A stretch of DNA of 41,353 nucleotides from Mariniphaga sp. (GTDB lineage: Bacteria > Bacteroidota > Bacteroidia > Bacteroidales > Prolixibacteraceae), in assembly GCA_010906965.1 (NCBI GenBank), contig JAAFHB010000017.1:1-41353 (forward strand), written 5' to 3'. Below the pieces are notes generated by a model. That model saw nothing but the letters and a program-made list of their open reading frames with translations, made no database searches and was not told the DNA's origin. The position numbers were made by a program, and so were the translations under genes. Shown one piece after another: positions 17,695 through 25,714 of the stretch; the first letter of the stretch is position 1; every line of letters begins with the position of its first letter.

Positions 17695-19542
17695 CTAATC
17701 CATTGCCTTTGCCCCTTTAAAGACATCGGCCAATTTTGGTTGAACTTCCTTTTTCAACAGAAAATTCCCCAATACGAGACAATCCATTTCGGTTGACATA
17801 AAACACCGATAAGCATCGTCTGGCCTACAGACTATGGGTTCGCCCCTGACATTAAAACTGGTATTCACCAAAACATCGCAGCCGGTTTGATTAGAAAAAG
17901 CTTTCAGAACCTTGTAAAACCGTGGATTGATGTTTTCATGAACCGTTTGAATCCGTGCAGAATAATCGATATGTGTAACTGCAGGAATATCTGATCGCTG
18001 ATAATAAAGCCGTTCCAACATGGTTCCAGCGGAAAAATCAGGTGACTCGTTGCAACGCGATGGTTTGACCGGCGCAACGAAAAGCATGTAGGGTGACGAC
18101 TTGTCAAGATCGAAATACGCACTGCTCTTTTCTGCAAGTATAGCCGGGGCAAACGGACGGAATCCCTCGCGGTATTTGATGCTCAGGTTTAATTTTCGCT
18201 GCATTTCAGGATTCCGGGCATCACCCAAAATAGTTCGGTTACCCAATGCGCGCGGACCGTATTCCATCCTTCCCTGGAACCAGCCAACGATTTTGCCATT
18301 TGCCAGCAGTGAGGCTGTTTCGTTGGCCAAATCTTCAAAATCCTGGATAAATGTAGCTTTCGCGCCATATTGATTGACTATTTTTTGAACATCTTTATCA
18401 GTGAATTCAGGACCCAGCAACGATCCACTCATTCCATCTGGTAAAACAGGTGTTCTGGGATGATCAAATCCAATGTGCCATCCGGTGAGTGCAGCACCCA
18501 AAGCGCCACCTGAATCACCGGAAGCGGGTTGTACCCAAATATCATCAAACAATTTGTTTTTCAGTATTTTACCATTCGCCACACAATTCAATGCTACGCC
18601 TCCGGCCATTACCAGGTTTGTGCAGCCCGTTATTTCTCTGGTATGTTTAGCCATCCGAAGTACAATATCTTCGGTAACATGTTGAATTGCCATAGCAAGA
18701 TTCATATAATCCTGTGTGATTTGATCTTCCGGAAGTCGTGGAGGTATCCCAAAAAGCTGTTCCCATTTCCGGTTATTGGTCATTGTCAATCCGGTGGCAA
18801 AATTGAAGTAGTCCATATTTAGCAAAATGGAACCATCCTCTTTGATGTCGACCAGGTGGTTCAGAATTTTCTTGCTAAATTCTTTGGTTTGTTCGCTGTT
18901 TTCGATTCCGTAAGGTGCCAAACCCATCAGTTTATACTCACCGCTATTCACTAAAAATCCTGAATAATAAGTCAATGCAGAATATAACAATCCGACAGAA
19001 TGTGGAAAATGTAATTCTTTAAGTATTTTAATCTTATTACCCTTTCCAACTCCGATTGTCGAAGTTGCCCATTCACCAACGCCATCAATGGTTAAAATAG
19101 CAGCCTCTTCGAATGGTGAAGGATAAAATGCACTGGCGGCATGTGAAAGGTGATGCTCCGTAAACCAAATAGGGCAGGGCAGCTTCCCAAACTTCTGCAG
19201 TTCTTCCCGTAACATGCGTTTCATAAAAAGCTTATCCTTGATCCAGATTGGAATGGCTGTTACAAAACTCCGGAAACCCTGGGGTACGAAGGCATGATAT
19301 GTTTCGAGCAAACGCTCAAACTTCAAAATTGGCTTCTCGTAAAATACAATGGCAGAAAGCTTTTCAAATGGAATTCCAGCTTCATCAAGAACAAATGAAA
19401 TTGCTTGCGCCGGAAAATGGTCGTCGTGTTTGATCCGGCTAAACCGCTCTTCCTGGGCGGCTGCAACAATCTGCCCGTCGACCAGAATTGCGGCTGCACT
19501 GTCGTGGTAATAAGCTGATATTCCAAGAATTGCCTCTTGCAT
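17695..19542 (-). CDS. NodU/CmcH-family O-carbamoyltransferase (SxtI-like)
   Basis: 615 residues, no signal peptide, so cytoplasmic. It opens with ILGISAYYHDSAAAILVDG, the family N-terminus. The Kae1-like domain holds HHLSHAASAF (His130, His131, His134), and the C-terminal domain holds GRMEYGPRALGNRTIL and NTSFNVRGEPIV (Asn560 onward). Length is typical. Family members move a carbamoyl group from carbamoyl phosphate, via carbamoyl-adenylate, to a hydroxyl of a sugar or natural product. Upstream genes encode DUF5989 (6-base gap) and SxtJ, the same companions as in the saxitoxin cluster sxtI-sxtJ-sxtK. The acceptor here is unknown; a glycan or glycolipid hydroxyl is plausible because of the PUL context. 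A biosynthetic transferase inside a hydrolase operon is unusual. Confidence 0.92.
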   Translation of the reverse strand: MQEAILGISAYYHDSAAAILVDGQIVAAAQEERFSRIKHDDHFPAQAISFVLDEAGIPFEKLSAIVFYEKPILKFERLLETYHAFVPQGFRSFVTAIPIWIKDKLFMKRMLREELQKFGKLPCPIWFTEHHLSHAASAFYPSPFEEAAILTIDGVGEWATSTIGVGKGNKIKILKELHFPHSVGLLYSALTYYSGFLVNSGEYKLMGLAPYGIENSEQTKEFSKKILNHLVDIKEDGSILLNMDYFNFATGLTMTNNRKWEQLFGIPPRLPEDQITQDYMNLAMAIQHVTEDIVLRMAKHTREITGCTNLVMAGGVALNCVANGKILKNKLFDDIWVQPASGDSGGALGAALTGWHIGFDHPRTPVLPDGMSGSLLGPEFTDKDVQKIVNQYGAKATFIQDFEDLANETASLLANGKIVGWFQGRMEYGPRALGNRTILGDARNPEMQRKLNLSIKYREGFRPFAPAILAEKSSAYFDLDKSSPYMLFVAPVKPSRCNESPDFSAGTMLERLYYQRSDIPAVTHIDYSARIQTVHENINPRFYKVLKAFSNQTGCDVLVNTSFNVRGEPIVCRPDDAYRCFMSTEMDCLVLGNFLLKKEVQPKLADVFKGAKAMD

Positions 19543-19548
19543 AATTTT

Positions 19549-19698
19549 TTAGAATATGGTATAAATAAATGGGGCAAGCGCCGATCCTCCTGAAAGGACA
19601 ATCAATGCTCCTAACAGTAACAGAATGATTATGAGTGGCCAAAGCCAGTATTTTTTACGGGTTTTCAAAAACATCCATAATTCACTGAGAAATTCCAT
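19549..19698 (-). CDS. DUF5989 small membrane protein (SxtK-like)
   Basis: A 49-residue frame: MEFLSELWMFLKTRKKYWLW leads into a membrane span (PLIIILLLLGALIVL) and ends SGGSALAPFIYTIF. This whole pattern, including the conserved SALAPFIYT tail, is that of DUF5989, a tiny membrane protein encoded next to carbamoyltransferases and SxtJ. It has one transmembrane helix at residues 21-36 and a basic patch before it that predicts a cytoplasmic N-terminus. It sits 24 bases downstream of SxtJ and 6 bases upstream of the carbamoyltransferase. Its function is unknown; membrane recruitment of the transferase is an obvious guess. It is easily missed because of its size. Confidence 0.85.
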   Translation of the reverse strand: MEFLSELWMFLKTRKKYWLWPLIIILLLLGALIVLSGGSALAPFIYTIF

Positions 19699-19722
19699 AT
19701 TGTATTTTTCTTAATAGTCTGA

Positions 19723-20115
19723 TTAAAAGGGATATTTCAAGTCGGTGGCTGTAAATTCATGATTCCGGTCAACGAAAGCAGAAACTTTGCCCTTTTTGAA
19801 TTGATGAATCAGAAGTGAATCTTTTCCTAACCATCTTCTGACCAATCCCATTGGAGTAACCAAAATCCAAAAAATGATAAAAAGTATGACCCGCGAAGTC
19901 AGCCATCCAAGTCCTGTTGAAAGCCTAAACCACAGCCAGGCCAATGGTTTCAGCAATAAAGGGAACAAAAGTGTAATCAATAATAATCCGCTAGCGCCTA
20001 TGAACCAGCCTTTTTCGGTTGTGTACAATCCTGTAAACAAAGCGATAAGCCCGAATACGATTCCAGTTTCAATGGTTTGTTTATCACTGATTTTTGCTTT
20101 GCTCATTTTAGTCAA
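19723..20115 (-). CDS. SxtJ-family membrane protein
   Basis: 130 residues (ATG at 20115; a second ATG at 20106 giving MSKAKISDK is an equally good start). It has three hydrophobic segments, about residues 18-32, 38-58 and 72-92, and a cytoplasmic-looking C-terminus rich in charged residues. The arrangement, size and sequence feel (LLFPLLLKPLAWLWFRLS, FWILVTPMGLVRRWLGKD) match SxtJ-family proteins. Members have no known biochemical role but recur beside NodU/CmcH-type carbamoyltransferases and DUF5989. It lies 26 bases after the SGNH gene and 24 bases before DUF5989, so this is a translationally tight unit. Confidence 0.8.
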   Translation of the reverse strand: MTKMSKAKISDKQTIETGIVFGLIALFTGLYTTEKGWFIGASGLLLITLLFPLLLKPLAWLWFRLSTGLGWLTSRVILFIIFWILVTPMGLVRRWLGKDSLLIHQFKKGKVSAFVDRNHEFTATDLKYPF

Positions 20116-20141
20116 TTATATCTGAAATTAAAGTCTTCTCT

Positions 20142-21776
20142 TTAAAATGTTCCGTAAGGATAATAGGTTTCATAAAACAACCGTATTTCCTTTTTTGCAA
20201 CTTGCATCTCGCCATTGTCAACAATCCCCTCTAAACTACGGGAATCGATATCAAGAAACCTGGAGAAAACCTTCACACCTTCTCTAAGTTTGAGAATATC
20301 ATTTTTATTCTGTGGATTAGCCTGATAATCTGCCGGTAAACTTCCCAGGATTTCACTTCCGAATCTTATTGCCGACTCATATTGATGGGTAAGGCAGCAC
20401 AATGAAAACCGGGTGACCTGCAACTGAATATCATTTTCGTCACTATAGCCGGAAACCATTTTATGAAGATATTGATTATCAATGCGTATTTCGGAAGCGC
20501 CGATTCCAAACAGATTACTTTTCCGGATGTATTCACCTAATTCGCTGGCCAGGATCAGATTACCTTCGCGGGTAGGATGAACATAGTCAAGAAATAGGTC
20601 AAAGCCCGGAATACCCCGGTTCCCGAATTTTTGAAACAGTTTCTCCGCATCAAATAAGGTTGCATTTGTATGCGAGGCCGCTATTTTTCGTACAATCTCA
20701 TTAAAATCAGTTATTGCCCTGAAAGGGTTATAATCAAGATCTTTGGCAAGTATATAGTTCTGAAGTGCAGCTATTGTGTCATTTAATAGTTCAGCACTTT
20801 TGGCAAGGTTAAAGTAAGTCATCGCATGAAGCGGCTCTTTCGAAATAGCTTCTTTAAAGTATTTATTTGCAGCAAGATAATTGCTATCACGCAGCGCTGC
20901 ACGACCCAGATTATAAATTTTCGACCATTTTACCGAGTCCTGACCCTTTAGCGAACAATAAGAAACATTGGGTTGCCAGTCGCGCAAATTAACCGGGACA
21001 GTAAAAAGCAGCACTTTGATCTTATTTTGAGCCGCTTCGGTTGTGATCTCGTTGATGCTTTGTTCATACACCTGCCTGACTTTCAATGCCAAATCAGGAT
21101 CACTGCACAATTCAAGCGATTGCTGCTGGGTCTTCTTCCAGAAAGAGCTGGCAACTTCGATTTGATTACCATCCAGTTTCTGTTTTGGCAACGCTTTTTT
21201 TATCAGTTGTACAATTCTTATCTTTTTGGCCAATGCATCGACAACAGCATGTACTTTCGACGTTTTAAATCTTTGGTCTTCAAGAAATTCATTATTGCCC
21301 GACCAAACAATCACAGCATCAGGCTGATAAGGAATCAGTTGATGAAACACTTCGCGAACCCGATAGCTGGCAAACCCGTGAGCACTGCAATTGATGATTT
21401 CGATCCGCTTATCGGGATAAATATTCTTCAGACAAGTATCGAGGTAAGTGCTAAAACGCTCGTTTGCAGGGTGAGGCCAACCCGCAGCTGCTGATCCTCC
21501 CAAACAAAATATCCGATAAGTACCGGGAGATTTTTTTGTTTTAAAAGTGGTTTGCTGATCGCTGTACCCATATTTGCTTGTAATTCTGATTGATGGCACT
21601 CCCTGAACTGTGACTTTCGAAAAAAAGGTAAGCTCACCAAGATCGACAAGGCGTTCATTTTGATGGTTTACCGGCACAAAAATCCGAAGTACTAATTCAA
21701 TAAGCAGAAAGAAAACGATCACTGCACCAATTGCAATCATCTTAAAAAGGAGTGTTTTGTTTTCCGCTTTTTTCAT
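20142..21776 (-). CDS. Membrane-anchored SGNH/GDSL hydrolase with TPR region (shorter paralogue)
   Basis: 544 residues. A single N-terminal transmembrane helix (about 12-33) anchors the protein with the rest outside the cytoplasm. SGNH blocks are present: FCLGGSAAAGW (Ser95, nucleophile), the NCSAHGFASY Gly block, WSGNNEF (Asn block) and LDYVHPTREGN (Asp-x-x-His dyad). Between blocks III and V a helical stretch with TPR-like repeats (ALRDSNYLAANKYFKEAISK, FNLAKSAELLNDTIAALQNY) is inserted. Members of the fold act as esterases or acyltransferases on glycans. The gene is 3 bases downstream of its longer paralogue and 26 bases upstream of sxtJ. I infer that it acts on a carbamoylated or acylated glycan; the actual bond is unknown. 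Confidence 0.82.
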   Translation of the reverse strand: MKKAENKTLLFKMIAIGAVIVFFLLIELVLRIFVPVNHQNERLVDLGELTFFSKVTVQGVPSIRITSKYGYSDQQTTFKTKKSPGTYRIFCLGGSAAAGWPHPANERFSTYLDTCLKNIYPDKRIEIINCSAHGFASYRVREVFHQLIPYQPDAVIVWSGNNEFLEDQRFKTSKVHAVVDALAKKIRIVQLIKKALPKQKLDGNQIEVASSFWKKTQQQSLELCSDPDLALKVRQVYEQSINEITTEAAQNKIKVLLFTVPVNLRDWQPNVSYCSLKGQDSVKWSKIYNLGRAALRDSNYLAANKYFKEAISKEPLHAMTYFNLAKSAELLNDTIAALQNYILAKDLDYNPFRAITDFNEIVRKIAASHTNATLFDAEKLFQKFGNRGIPGFDLFLDYVHPTREGNLILASELGEYIRKSNLFGIGASEIRIDNQYLHKMVSGYSDENDIQLQVTRFSLCCLTHQYESAIRFGSEILGSLPADYQANPQNKNDILKLREGVKVFSRFLDIDSRSLEGIVDNGEMQVAKKEIRLFYETYYPYGTF

Positions 21777-21779
21777 TTT

Positions 21780-23822
21780 CTATGGCTTTATCATCTGATT
21801 TACCTGCGATTGCAAGTTCTTAACCTGCAAATTAAGTGGATTTATCCCCAATGACAAATTAATATATTTTTGGGCAGATTTGTAATTCTTTGATCGGATA
21901 TACAAATCTGAAATTGCATTAATCGTTGAAAGGTCTTTCGGATTTGTTTTTAATATAGCCTTTAACCGGATAAGCTCTTCCCCTGTTTTTTTCAATTCAA
22001 TAAAAGGTTGTTTGGCGTTGGAATTTGCGATCAGGTAGTTTAAATAGACAATTGCCAATTCAGGTTCATCAGACCGTAATGTTGTAATCACCAATTGCTG
22101 AGCAATTTCTTCGTTTTTTACAAAATTATTCCAGATTTTCAAAAGATAAAAATAAGCCCGGTTGTCGTCGTTCTGATTTTGAGATAACTTAGCCGCCCTT
22201 TCAAAAAAAGTTAGCTTAAACGGGAATTCAAGACATAGACCTTCAGCAATTCGCAGTGCGTTCGCATAGTCTGAGTTTTGAACGTAGTGATTAAACAATT
22301 TCTCCATGGCTACTTCCCATGAATATTGCTTAACGGCCAAACCTCCGGCCACTTTTCCTTCGTATGTCTGTTCTGCCGGCGTTGGTTCGGGCAGGACTTC
22401 ATTGAATGGCCAGTTTTCTTTCAGCAATATATTTGATACATAACCATATATCGTATCAAATTGTGTCAAAGGCATTTGTTCCCGGATTATTTCATCCGGA
22501 ATGGGTTGGTACCTTACCTTTGGAATAAGTGTTGAAACTGTAATCGACTTGAAATAAGTGTCTGCCAACAGATAATAACCCGGCAAATTTGGATGAACAT
22601 GCTCAAGCAAAAATTCTTTGCCAACTATATGATGCGGTGACGACGTTTCAAAAGCCGTGGCAACATCCGTCACATAGATTCCCGGACGGTTTGCTGCAAT
22701 CCTTCGAATGATAGCATTGAACGCCTCGGGTGCGCGGAAGCGAAGTTGATCCAACTCCTTTGCATTGGTATACAGTTTTTTGGCAGCATTAAAATCGCCT
22801 CTTGCATAAGCAATTTCTCCAAGCCGAAACTGACATTCGGCAAAGGTGCTGTCGAGTTTGTTAGCCGCAGTGAATGAGTCGAATGCCTGAAGCGTATCTC
22901 CCTTTTCGAGTGAAAGTTTGCCATTTTCGAAAAGCTGATTCCATTCAGCAGTAATCCCCGGATTTGAAAGATTGCTCACAAACGGGTGTATTCCTCTAAT
23001 ATTGGTAACCAAAGTTCCGACAAAGACAGGTATTTTTTCGGATGAAAACAAATCGAGTGTCTGACTCATATTTCGCTCAAACTGTTGTAAACCTGTTTTA
23101 TATTTATCTGAACCGAAAGGAATTTGCTGACCAGATGCCAGTCGCTCCATCAGTGTTAGGTTGAGATCTGTGGCGACGTCAGCTTTTTTAGGCGCGTAGA
23201 TTGTGTTATAAATGAATTGCATCAGGCGCGATTGTTTCGACCTGATAAATAAGTTGATCAGAAACGGGTGATTGCCAAATTTACTTGATGAAGCAACGCC
23301 CAAAGTTCCATGATATTCGTTTTGCCCGGCATATATTAAAACGGCATCAGGCTGATATTTTGCAAGTTCTTTCGCCATATCGAGTACCGCATAACTGTTG
23401 ATCGCGGTCAGCGAAAGATTGATCATTTCGATATTCAATTCAGGATAATGTCTTTGCAAACGATAATTAAGCATTCGTGGAAATGCACCATTGTACATAT
23501 AGGGGAATCCAATCGCAGTTGACGATCCCAATACAAAAATCCGTAAGGTTCCGGGTGTTTTATCTTTCCGGAAAAAATCCATATTCCCATTGGTAGCATT
23601 TACTTCCTGGGTAAAATATCGTTTCCCGATCTGCGGATTCAGGTAATTGTATTTTCCGGTCTGATCGGTCAAAAATAAGCTGAGGTCATTTCCATAACCG
23701 GTTACACGAAGTGCAAGTTCGGCAATGAGCAGAATAATAAATGGTAAAACAATCGCTATAATTTTAAATAGCAGCACCTTACCACCAAAGACATGAGATC
23801 CGGATTTTGCTTTTATATTCAT
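21780..23822 (-). CDS. Membrane-anchored SGNH/GDSL hydrolase with TPR regions (longer paralogue)
   Basis: 680 residues, paralogous to the next gene. It has an N-terminal transmembrane helix (about 18-40). SGNH blocks: FVLGSSTAIGFP (Ser101 as nucleophile by alignment with Ser95 of the paralogue), NLSLTAINSY, YAGQNEYHG and LLEHVHPNLPGY. In the last block Glu stands where the paralogue has Asp, so the charge relay is EHVH instead of DYVH. TPR-like helices lie between the Asn and His blocks (FDSFTAANKLDSTFAECQFR) and again in the C-terminal 150 residues. It begins only about 14 bases downstream of the SusCD terminator, so its expression may depend on read-through. It is the first gene of the carbamoyltransferase module. 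Confidence 0.82.
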   Translation of the reverse strand: MNIKAKSGSHVFGGKVLLFKIIAIVLPFIILLIAELALRVTGYGNDLSLFLTDQTGKYNYLNPQIGKRYFTQEVNATNGNMDFFRKDKTPGTLRIFVLGSSTAIGFPYMYNGAFPRMLNYRLQRHYPELNIEMINLSLTAINSYAVLDMAKELAKYQPDAVLIYAGQNEYHGTLGVASSSKFGNHPFLINLFIRSKQSRLMQFIYNTIYAPKKADVATDLNLTLMERLASGQQIPFGSDKYKTGLQQFERNMSQTLDLFSSEKIPVFVGTLVTNIRGIHPFVSNLSNPGITAEWNQLFENGKLSLEKGDTLQAFDSFTAANKLDSTFAECQFRLGEIAYARGDFNAAKKLYTNAKELDQLRFRAPEAFNAIIRRIAANRPGIYVTDVATAFETSSPHHIVGKEFLLEHVHPNLPGYYLLADTYFKSITVSTLIPKVRYQPIPDEIIREQMPLTQFDTIYGYVSNILLKENWPFNEVLPEPTPAEQTYEGKVAGGLAVKQYSWEVAMEKLFNHYVQNSDYANALRIAEGLCLEFPFKLTFFERAAKLSQNQNDDNRAYFYLLKIWNNFVKNEEIAQQLVITTLRSDEPELAIVYLNYLIANSNAKQPFIELKKTGEELIRLKAILKTNPKDLSTINAISDLYIRSKNYKSAQKYINLSLGINPLNLQVKNLQSQVNQMIKP

Positions 23823-23837
23823 TGCACCTCAGATTTT

Positions 23838-23869
23838 AAAAAATAGGTTGGGCACGAAGCCCAACCTAT
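23838..23869 (-). terminator. Intrinsic terminator after susD
   Basis: On the minus strand an 11-bp perfect stem (ATAGGTTGGGC with GCCCAACCTAT, at 23859-23869 and 23843-23853) with a 5-base loop (TTCGT) is followed directly by six T residues. It lies between the susD stop and the SGNH gene start. It should end most SusCD transcripts, leaving the carbamoyltransferase module and downstream hydrolases to read-through or a separate promoter. Confidence 0.88.
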
Positions 23870-23902
23870 CACTAAAGCTATAATCTATGGAAAGATACAA
23901 AA

Positions 23903-25687
23903 TTAATATTTTGGATTCTGAACCATATTTGGATTTGTTTCGAACTCTTTAATAGGAATGGGTTGTGCATATGATCGTCCATCATCCCATTTGATCGAAC
24001 CACTGCGAACTTTTACATAGTAGGCAGCTTCGACAGCGCCCATTTTCCAGCGGCAGACATCGAACCACCAGCCACCTTCGCCTAATAACTCGGCCCATCG
24101 CTCATATTTCAATGGATCGTTTTTCAATACCGGGTGATCTGTTGCTTTGGTTGCTGCAGTAAGACTTGCGTAGTCGACTGAAGAGACCGTATTTATTGGT
24201 AAGTTGTATGCCCGACGATGGACTTTATTTAGATATTCCAATGCGCCTGCGTTATCGCCTGTTTTTGCACAAGCTTCAGCATAAAGCAAATAGACATCAG
24301 CCAATCGCATCAGGTACATTTGTGAGGTATAGTTCATGCCGGAATCGGGACCACGTCCATCAAGATTGGTGTATTTTCTGAAACTGAAACTATGAAACAA
24401 TCCGATTTCATTATCAACCTGAATAACCGGAGCTATAGCACTCATTTGGCTAAATGCGTTGTATTCATCAACAAACGGCTGAAATCCAGCAACCCACATA
24501 CGTGGATCGACTGACCCGTCGGTTTTGGCTGCTTTACTTTTAGCTATAAAAGCATCGCTTGGTTTCTCCTTCAGGTTAGTAAGATTACACGGTTTTGAAG
24601 CATCGAATGCTGGATTTGGAGCAGGAGCAGCAGTTGGCTCATTGAATCCAAATCTTTTCAGGTTCTTGTCATGAACAAAAATATTAGTCCACGAAGCAAA
24701 TGTCCGCTTTCCTTCAGTGCTATACACTGCCGGTTCAAAAACCATTGGCGCGTTGTTAGCTGTAGATTGACCCCATGTCGACCAACCGCCATCCTTTTTG
24801 TATGAAATCTCGATCAGTGATTCTGCATTGTTTTTATACTTGCCCAAAAACATATCTTTATAGATATCGAAAGAAACCAGTGTTTTACCACTGCCATCAA
24901 TGACTTCTTTGAGTTTTGTTTTCGCATCGGCAAAATTTTCTGAATAGATCAAAGCTTTACCAAGCATTGCCTTAATACCCCAGATCGTAACTTTTGTGGT
25001 ATTCGCAGCATCCCAGCTTGTCTTGCCTGCCATCAGTGTTTCTGCCTGCTTCAGGTCAGCGACAATTGCATCCCATGATTGTTTAACTGTCGCTCTTTTG
25101 ACATACATCTCCTCGCGGGTTTTAGCCACTTTATCAATCAATGGAATCCCCATTTTATCGCCGCCCTGGCCATTCGAAATAAACGATTCGCCAAAGAATC
25201 CCAATAAAATCATTCTGTGCCATGCTCTCATGTAGTAAGCCTGACCTTCAATGATCTTAAGTTGATTTTCCTCACTCGGTTTTGCATATTTAGCACGATA
25301 ATCAGGTAAAATTCCAAGTAATAAATTGGCATAAGTAACACCATGTGCACCATCTCTCCAAATATTGGCAAATTCACCCATATTACCAGGCATAAGATTA
25401 TTCTGATGAACATCATTCCACCATGCATCGTTAATCCAGTCCTGATCTGATGTATGTTCCAACGGATAAAATGCTTTCGCAAAAATATCATGTCCATACA
25501 GTCCAAAGGAATGTTGGTTGGCATACATTGAGTTAACAAATAGTTCTACCTGGGATATTTCCTGCGGGAAAACCTCCGGAGACAATTCTCCGTAATTCGG
25601 TTTGTCAAGGAAATCCTGTTTGCAACCGGCAAACCCGGCTACAATGATCATTAGGAATATACTTATATATTTCTTCATAATTTTCAT
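23903..25687 (-). CDS. SusD/RagB-family glycan-binding lipoprotein
   Basis: 594 residues. A lipoprotein signal (IIVAGFAGC followed by KQDFLDKPN) directs it to the outer membrane. ATG at 25687 and ATG at 25678 (MKKYIS) are both possible starts. The helical TPR-like scaffold and the usual motifs are visible: GQAYYMRAWHRMILLGFFGE, RLADVYLLYAEACAKTGD, ALEYLNKVHRRAYN and a C-terminal RSYAQPIPIKEFETNPNM. It is the surface glycan-binding partner of the SusC transporter encoded 27 bases upstream and forms the lid of that channel. A strong terminator follows. Family assignment is secure; ligand is unknown. Confidence 0.96.
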   Translation of the reverse strand: MKIMKKYISIFLMIIVAGFAGCKQDFLDKPNYGELSPEVFPQEISQVELFVNSMYANQHSFGLYGHDIFAKAFYPLEHTSDQDWINDAWWNDVHQNNLMPGNMGEFANIWRDGAHGVTYANLLLGILPDYRAKYAKPSEENQLKIIEGQAYYMRAWHRMILLGFFGESFISNGQGGDKMGIPLIDKVAKTREEMYVKRATVKQSWDAIVADLKQAETLMAGKTSWDAANTTKVTIWGIKAMLGKALIYSENFADAKTKLKEVIDGSGKTLVSFDIYKDMFLGKYKNNAESLIEISYKKDGGWSTWGQSTANNAPMVFEPAVYSTEGKRTFASWTNIFVHDKNLKRFGFNEPTAAPAPNPAFDASKPCNLTNLKEKPSDAFIAKSKAAKTDGSVDPRMWVAGFQPFVDEYNAFSQMSAIAPVIQVDNEIGLFHSFSFRKYTNLDGRGPDSGMNYTSQMYLMRLADVYLLYAEACAKTGDNAGALEYLNKVHRRAYNLPINTVSSVDYASLTAATKATDHPVLKNDPLKYERWAELLGEGGWWFDVCRWKMGAVEAAYYVKVRSGSIKWDDGRSYAQPIPIKEFETNPNMVQNPKY

Positions 25688-25714
25688 TTTTAAAAATAAG
25701 TCAATTACAACGAA

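Noticed and set aside
23087..23822. Treating the EHVH instead of DxxH motif of the longer SGNH protein as loss of activity
   Set aside because: Glu in place of Asp can keep the charge relay, and I recall such variants in SGNH/TPR proteins, so inactivity cannot be claimed from it.
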